Origin: Collinsella aerofaciens
Lineage (GTDB): Bacteria; Actinomycetota; Coriobacteriia; Coriobacteriales; Coriobacteriaceae
Assembly: GCF_005845035.1 (NCBI RefSeq)
Contig: NZ_SPFO01000007.1
Span: 1-64,000, forward strand
DNA length: 64,000 bases
Direction of reading: 5' to 3'
Shown here piece after piece: positions 59,670 to 64,000 of this stretch. The notes beneath the pieces are model-generated. The model saw nothing but the letters and a program-made list of their open reading frames with translations. It was not told the origin of the DNA and searched no databases. The translations under genes were made by a program, and so were the position numbers. Position 1 is the stretch's first letter. The number at the start of each line of letters is the position of its first letter.

Positions 59670-61807
59670 TTGCGACGCCCGCCTCCGTTGGCACCCTGAC
59701 GCCCCTGAGCTGCACGATTGCGCCCGGCGGTGTTTTGCGCACGCGACATGCCGCTGTGCCCCTTGCTGCCCTTAGGCCCCTTGCCGGCCCCGCCAGCGCC
59801 GCCATGCGGTTTGCCGCCCTTCTTGCCGGTGCCATGTCCACCGCCGGCAGATGTCTCGCCCGGGCGCGGCGGCACGGGGCGAATCAGGCAATGCTTGGTG
59901 TAGCCGATCAGATCGCGGCGGCCGGCCTTCTCCAGCGCCTCGCGCACCAGCTTGTAGTTCTCGGGCTTGCGATACTGGATGAGCGCGCGCTGCATGGCCT
60001 TTTCGTGCGGGTCGCGCGCCACGTAGATCGGCTGCATAGTGCGCGGGTCCACGCCGGTGTAGTACATGCAGGTCGACATGGTGGACGGCGTGGGGTAGAA
60101 GTCCTGCACCTGCTCGGGCATGTAGCCCATGTCGCGCACGGCTTCGGCAAGGTCCACGGCTTCCTTCATGGTTGAGCCGGGGTGGCTCGAGATCAGATAC
60201 GGCACCACATACTGCTTGAGTCCGTATTCGCGGTTCAAGCGCTCAAATTTGCGACAGAACGCATCGTAGACGGCGCGGCTCGGCTTGCCCATCACGGACA
60301 GCACCGCGTCGCTCACGTGCTCGGGCGCCACGCGCAGTTGGCCCGAGACATGGTGTTCCAGCAGCTCGCGCAAAAACTCGTCCGAGGCATCGGCCATGGT
60401 GTAGTCAAAACGGATGCCGCTGCGGACAAAGACCTTCTTGACGCCCGGCAGCTGGCGCAGGTCGCGCAGCAGCTGCGTGTAGCCGCTCTCGTCGACCACC
60501 ATGTTCTTGCACACGCTCGGCCACAGGCAACGCTTGTTCTTGCACACGCCGTGCTTGAGCTGCTTGTCGCAGGCCGGGCGGCTAAAGTTAGCCGTCGGTC
60601 CGCCCACGTCGTTGATGTAGCCCTTAAACTCGGGATCGCGCGTGAGCAGCTCGGCCTCGCGCATGATCGAGTCGTGACTGCGCATCTGCAGCACGCGACC
60701 CTGGTGGAAGGTGAGCGCGCAAAACGAGCACTCGCCAAAACAGCCGCGGTTGGAGCTAATGGAAAACTTGATCTCGGCAAAGGCCGGCACGCCGCCCGCC
60801 GCGTCGTAGTCGGGATGCCAATCGCGCGCGTAGGGGAGTTCGGCTACCTCGTCCATCTCGTCGGTCGTCAACGTCGCCGACGGCGGGTTCTGCACCACAT
60901 ATACGCTGTTGGGGTAGGGCTCTACCAGGCGGTGTCCGGTGATGGGGTCCATGTTTTGCTGCTGAACGTTAAAGCTGCGCGCGTAGTTGAGCTTATCGGC
61001 GGCAAGGTCGTCCCAGCTGGGCAGCAGGTCGTAGTCGTAGACCTCGTCGAGCGAGCTGGTGCGGTAAACGGTGCCGTTGATATAGGTGATCTGGTCGACG
61101 GGCAGTCCCGCGTCGAGCGCGTCGGCGATCTCGACGATCGCGTGCTCGCCCATGCCGTAGATGAGGATGTCGGCGCCCGAGTCGAGCAGCACCGAGCGCT
61201 TGAGCTTGTCCTGCCAGTAGTCGTAGTGGGCCAGACGGCGCAAGCTCGCCTCGATGCCGCCGATGATGATGGGAGCATCCTTGAACGTCTGGCGGATGAG
61301 GTTGCCGTAGACCGTGACGGCACGATTGGGGCGGTGCCCCTCCTCGCCACCGGGAGTATAGGCGTCGGTGTGGCGGCGGTGCTTGGTCACCGAATAGTGG
61401 TTGACCATGGAGTCCATGTTGCCGGCGCTGACGAGAAAGCCCAGGCGCGGCTCGCCGAGCACCGTGATGCTGGCGGGGTCGGTCCAGTCGGGCTGGCAGA
61501 TGATGCCCACTTTGTAGCCGTGCGCGTCGAGTACGCGGCTGATGATGGCCATACCAAAGCTGGGGTGGTCCACGTAGGCGTCGCCGCAGATGTAGACGAA
61601 GTCACACTGGTCCCAACCGCGCGCGTCCATATCGGCGCGGCTGACGGGGAGGAACTTATCGCGGCCCGGGCGCCAGGGACGGGCGGGCGCTGCCGGGGTA
61701 TGAGCGGCGTGGCCGCCCTGGGCCTTGCCGCCGCGCTTTTGCTGCTGGCCCTGTTTGCCCTGCTGACTGCGCTGGTTATTCTGAGCGTGCTGAGGCTTTT
61801 TTGCCAC
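59666..61807 (-). CDS. YgiQ-family radical SAM protein
   Basis: The 713-residue product is a full-length YgiQ protein. An N-terminal basic Gln/Lys-rich stretch precedes DKFLPVSRADMDARGWDQCDFVYICGDAYVDHPSFG. The radical SAM motif is SNRGCFGECSFCALTFHQGR (CxxxCxxC). The DUF3362 C-terminal part (VQDFYPTPSTMSTCMYYTG) follows. The last 55 residues are Gly/Lys-rich. I prefer the GTG at 61807 because GGGAGGG lies just upstream (short spacing). The enzyme's reaction is not known. Confidence 0.92.
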   Translation of the reverse strand: MAKKPQHAQNNQRSQQGKQGQQQKRGGKAQGGHAAHTPAAPARPWRPGRDKFLPVSRADMDARGWDQCDFVYICGDAYVDHPSFGMAIISRVLDAHGYKVGIICQPDWTDPASITVLGEPRLGFLVSAGNMDSMVNHYSVTKHRRHTDAYTPGGEEGHRPNRAVTVYGNLIRQTFKDAPIIIGGIEASLRRLAHYDYWQDKLKRSVLLDSGADILIYGMGEHAIVEIADALDAGLPVDQITYINGTVYRTSSLDEVYDYDLLPSWDDLAADKLNYARSFNVQQQNMDPITGHRLVEPYPNSVYVVQNPPSATLTTDEMDEVAELPYARDWHPDYDAAGGVPAFAEIKFSISSNRGCFGECSFCALTFHQGRVLQMRSHDSIMREAELLTRDPEFKGYINDVGGPTANFSRPACDKQLKHGVCKNKRCLWPSVCKNMVVDESGYTQLLRDLRQLPGVKKVFVRSGIRFDYTMADASDEFLRELLEHHVSGQLRVAPEHVSDAVLSVMGKPSRAVYDAFCRKFERLNREYGLKQYVVPYLISSHPGSTMKEAVDLAEAVRDMGYMPEQVQDFYPTPSTMSTCMYYTGVDPRTMQPIYVARDPHEKAMQRALIQYRKPENYKLVREALEKAGRRDLIGYTKHCLIRPVPPRPGETSAGGGHGTGKKGGKPHGGAGGAGKGPKGSKGHSGMSRAQNTAGRNRAAQGRQGANGGGRRN

Positions 61808-61844
61808 GATCCCTCCCGGTGTTTGTATGCTGCACGTAATTGTA

Positions 61845-61879
61845 ACCAGTCTTTTTGGGACGGGGCTAAAAAGACTGGT
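61845..61879. other. hairpin between divergent ygiQ and DUF1275 genes
   Basis: ACCAGTCTTTTT and AAAAAGACTGGT are exact 12-bp inverted repeats around 11 bases. It lies in the shared upstream region and could be an operator or part of the ygiQ leader. No other signal is clear in the 250-base gap. Confidence 0.55.
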
Positions 61880-62060
61880 GGAGTACATGGGCTGGCGGAT
61901 CGGCGTGTCGATGCGGGTGCCGTTTGTTTCCAGACTGTGTATCCCCGTGTCGAAGGAGCCGTCTCGCGCGCACGCCATGTTGTCAATGGGTTACAGTATG
62001 AACGGCGGCTATGTTTCCGCCAACGCACGAGAGGGTCGTCAACAAGGAGGATGCACGACG

Positions 62061-62777
62061 ATGCAGCGTGCCAAACAGATATCGGAGTCCATCGAACTGG
62101 GCATTATCCTGGCGCTCGCCGGCGGCTTTATGGATGTGTATTCGTACATTGGGCGCGACCATGTTTTCGCTAACGCGCAGACGGGCAACATCTTGCTGGT
62201 GGGCGTGAGCATCTCGGAGGGCAATTGGGCACTTGCGGGGCGCTACTTCTTCCCTGTGGTGTCGTTTGCCGTGGGCATTATGCTTGCCGATCTGGTACAC
62301 GAGCGGTTTGGCAGCGTGATCCACTGGCGTCAGGTGACGGTGTTCTTTGAAGCCGTCATCTTGCTGGGCGTGAGCTTTATCCCCGGTGGCGGTTACAACC
62401 TGCTCGCCAACTGCCTCACTTCGTTTGCCTGCGGCATGCAGGTCGAGAGCTTCCGCAAGATCCACGGTCACGGCATCGCTACGACCATGTGCATCGGCAA
62501 CTTGCGCAACGCGCTGCAAAACGTGGACGATTACATCATCACCCACAGGCGCGGCTTTTTGGAAAACGGCCTGCTGTACTTTGGCGTGATCTTTACCTTT
62601 GTGTTTGGCGCCGTGTTGGGCAACTGGTGTATTGAGCGCATGGGCCTGCACGCCATCGTCGTGGCGAGCTTGCTGCTGTTTGTCGCGTTTGCCATCATGT
62701 TCATCGACCGCGAGCGCGACTTGCGCTTACGCTGGAAGGTTGCGGCCGAGGCTTGGAAAGAGGGCTGCCGAAAGTAA
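62061..62777 (+). CDS. DUF1275 (YoaK-family) membrane protein
   Basis: The 238-residue product has about six helices and the DUF1275 pattern: ALAGGFMDVYSYIGRDHVFANAQTGNILLVG near the start, SFACGMQVESFRK, and the GHGIATTMCIGNLRNAL segment. The function of the family is unknown. The ATG at 62061 follows AAGGAGG by ten bases; a nearer ATG is out of frame. A strong terminator follows. Confidence 0.9.
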   Translation: MQRAKQISESIELGIILALAGGFMDVYSYIGRDHVFANAQTGNILLVGVSISEGNWALAGRYFFPVVSFAVGIMLADLVHERFGSVIHWRQVTVFFEAVILLGVSFIPGGGYNLLANCLTSFACGMQVESFRKIHGHGIATTMCIGNLRNALQNVDDYIITHRRGFLENGLLYFGVIFTFVFGAVLGNWCIERMGLHAIVVASLLLFVAFAIMFIDRERDLRLRWKVAAEAWKEGCRK

Positions 62778-62783
62778 CCGAAT

Positions 62784-62818
62784 GCGGCAAAGGGGCTGTC
62801 CCTTTGCCGCTTTATTTT
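62784..62818 (+). terminator. terminator after the DUF1275 gene
   Basis: GCGGCAAAGGG and CCCTTTGCCGC pair perfectly around GCTGT, and TTTATTTTT follows. Confidence 0.88.
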
Positions 62819-62829
62819 TCATCATCTGT

Positions 62830-62900
62830 TGAAACGCTTTAACAATTTTGACGTTCTCACGTGCTTTTCGTTTCAAAAGCGTTAGGATGGGACTTATAGC
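62830..62900 (+). promoter_or_regulatory. promoter region of the alcohol dehydrogenase gene with paired operator-like sites
   Basis: TTCAAA (62872) and TATAGC (62895) form a promoter with a 17-base gap. AACGCTTT (62833-62840) and AAAGCGTT (62876-62883) are inverted and 43 bases apart, set in TTGAAACGCTTTAACA and GTTTCAAAAGCGTTA. The first resembles a LacI/CcpA-type site. Confidence 0.45.
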
Positions 62901-62942
62901 GTGGGGCGTAATGGGCGCCCCGCACACGATGGGAGGCTATCA

Positions 62943-64000
62943 ATGGCTAATCGTTTCGTTCTCAATACCATCTCTTATCATGGTTCCGGCGCCATCAAGG
63001 AGATTCCCGGCGAGCTCCAGCGTCGCGGCTACAAGAAGATCTTCGTCTGCTCCGACCCCGATCTGGTCAAGTTTGGCGTTACCGCTAAGGTGACCGACGA
63101 GCTCGACGCCGCCGGCATCGCTTGGAGCCTCTACTCCGAGATTAAGCCCAACCCCACCATCCAGAACGTCAAGGACGGCGTCGAGGCCTTCAAGGCCGCC
63201 GAGGCTGACGCTATCGTGACCATCGGTGGCGGTTCCTCCATGGACACCGCCAAGGCTATCGGCATCATCATCAACAACCCCGAGTTCGCCGATGTCCGCA
63301 GCCTCGAGGGCGTTGCTCCCACTAAGAACCACGCCGTGTTCACCATCGCCGTGCCGACGACCGCCGGTACCGCTGCCGAGGTGACCATCAACTACGTCAT
63401 CACCGACCCCGAGAAGGTCCGTAAGTTCGTGTGCGTCGACACCAACGACGCCCCCGAGGTCGCCGTCGTCGATCCTGACATGATGGCTTCCATGCCCGCC
63501 GGCCTGACCGCCTCCACCGGCATGGACGCTCTGACCCACGCCATCGAGGGCTATACCACCAAGGGCGCTTGGGAGCTCTCCGACATGTTCCACTTTGAGG
63601 CTATTAAGCTGATCAGCGAGAACCTGCGCGACTCTGTCGCCGAGGCCAAGTCCGGTCAGCCCGGCTCCGGCCGTGAGGGCATGGCCCTTGGCCAGTATGT
63701 CGCCGGCATGGGCTTCTCCAATGTCGGCCTGGGTATCGACCACGCCATGGCTCACACCCTGTCCGCTCACTACGACACCCCGCACGGCGTCGCCTGCGCC
63801 ATGCTGCTGCCGATTGCCATGGAGTTCAACAAGCCGGTTTGCGCCGAGCGTCTGGCCAAGGTTGCCGTCGCCATGGGTGTTGACACCACGGGCATGAGCA
63901 CCGACGAGGCTGCCGACGCCGCTATCGCCGCCGTCAAGCAGCTTTCCGCCGACGTGAATATCCCGCACGTCTGCGAGGCCATGAAGGCTGACGAGATCGA
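62943..64000 (+). CDS. fucO: iron-containing alcohol dehydrogenase, FucO-like (partial, runs off the window)
   Basis: The visible 352 residues cover nearly all of a group III (Fe-dependent) alcohol dehydrogenase. The NAD-binding GGGSSMDTAKAIG, the PTTAGTAAEVT segment, the metal ligands in STGMDALTHAIEGY and GLGIDHAMAHTLSAHYDTPHG are all present. The sequence TTKGAWELSDMFHFEAIKLI is like lactaldehyde reductase FucO, which makes 1,2-propanediol from L-lactaldehyde; ethanol or another alcohol is also possible. GGGAGG precedes the ATG by six bases. Confidence 0.9.
   Translation, partial: MANRFVLNTISYHGSGAIKEIPGELQRRGYKKIFVCSDPDLVKFGVTAKVTDELDAAGIAWSLYSEIKPNPTIQNVKDGVEAFKAAEADAIVTIGGGSSMDTAKAIGIIINNPEFADVRSLEGVAPTKNHAVFTIAVPTTAGTAAEVTINYVITDPEKVRKFVCVDTNDAPEVAVVDPDMMASMPAGLTASTGMDALTHAIEGYTTKGAWELSDMFHFEAIKLISENLRDSVAEAKSGQPGSGREGMALGQYVAGMGFSNVGLGIDHAMAHTLSAHYDTPHGVACAMLLPIAMEFNKPVCAERLAKVAVAMGVDTTGMSTDEAADAAIAAVKQLSADVNIPHVCEAMKADEI

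Noticed and set aside
59666-61978. A longer ygiQ start at 61978
   Set aside because: The extra 57 residues have no family resemblance, and the GTG at 61807 has a strong GGGAGGG site directly upstream.

Overview
The window looks like chromosome of a Coriobacteriia gut anaerobe, most likely Collinsella or a close relative. It has roughly 60% G+C codon use, AGGAGG-type ribosome sites, a split transketolase, a serine recombinase next to a VanZ-like protein, an [FeFe]-hydrogenase with a GltD-like partner, rubredoxin, and PTS systems for sugars and for peptidoglycan fragments. This placement comes from gene content and protein character only; no 16S gene or database match is available.

Layout. 1-0.47 kb: tail of an unknown gene and a small secreted protein broken by an in-frame TAG. 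0.7-6.5 kb: rpmE with a structured leader, secA-prfB, a YitT membrane protein. 6.7-8.5 kb: split transketolase. 8.9-13.3 kb: ftsE-ftsX and rnr. 13.4-20.5 kb: resolvase, VanZ-like protein, and a murR-murQ-murP-mupG set for uptake and catabolism of MurNAc compounds. 20.7-23.4 kb: tRNA-Gln and tRNA-Glu, a TPR-like protein with smpB, flavin reductase and rubredoxin. 23.5-31.3 kb: Nramp metal transporter and glutamate synthase gltB-gltD. 31.6-35.7 kb: conserved hypothetical, a DUF559-like nuclease between two repeat arrays, an amidohydrolase. 35.8-39.6 kb: zinc-ribbon membrane protein and a copper operon copA-copZ-csoR with a CsoR-type operator. 39.8-43.1 kb: Ser/Thr kinase and FHA protein. 43.5-47.2 kb: DEAD-box helicase and a flavodoxin-ferredoxin protein. 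47.4-52 kb: alpha-glucoside PTS operon (EIIA, BglG/LicT antiterminator, EIICB, GH4 6-phospho-glucosidase). 52.2-58.3 kb: NuoF/GltD-like flavoprotein, [FeFe]-hydrogenase, lipoprotein and fused permease-ATPase. 58.5-64 kb: orphan RelB/DinJ antitoxin, CPBP protease, YgiQ radical SAM protein, DUF1275 protein and the start of a FucO-like alcohol dehydrogenase.

How it fits together. The picture is a fermenting anaerobe that takes up sugars through PTS (MurNAc-type and alpha-glucoside-type), disposes of electrons through hydrogenase and alcohol dehydrogenase, and assimilates ammonium through GOGAT. The two PTS loci may share a component: the MurP-type permease has no EIIA of its own, and a free-standing glucose-type EIIA is encoded at 47.5 kb.

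The most unusual content is not in the genes. The intergenic DNA carries several distinct families of palindromic repeats. The best is a 57-bp element with 16-bp inverted ends, seen in 11 full copies plus one degenerate copy. Eight copies form two four-unit arrays with an 80-bp period on either side of one nuclease-like gene. The orientation of the element's asymmetric core follows the strand of the neighbouring genes in nearly all cases, which suggests it acts as RNA.
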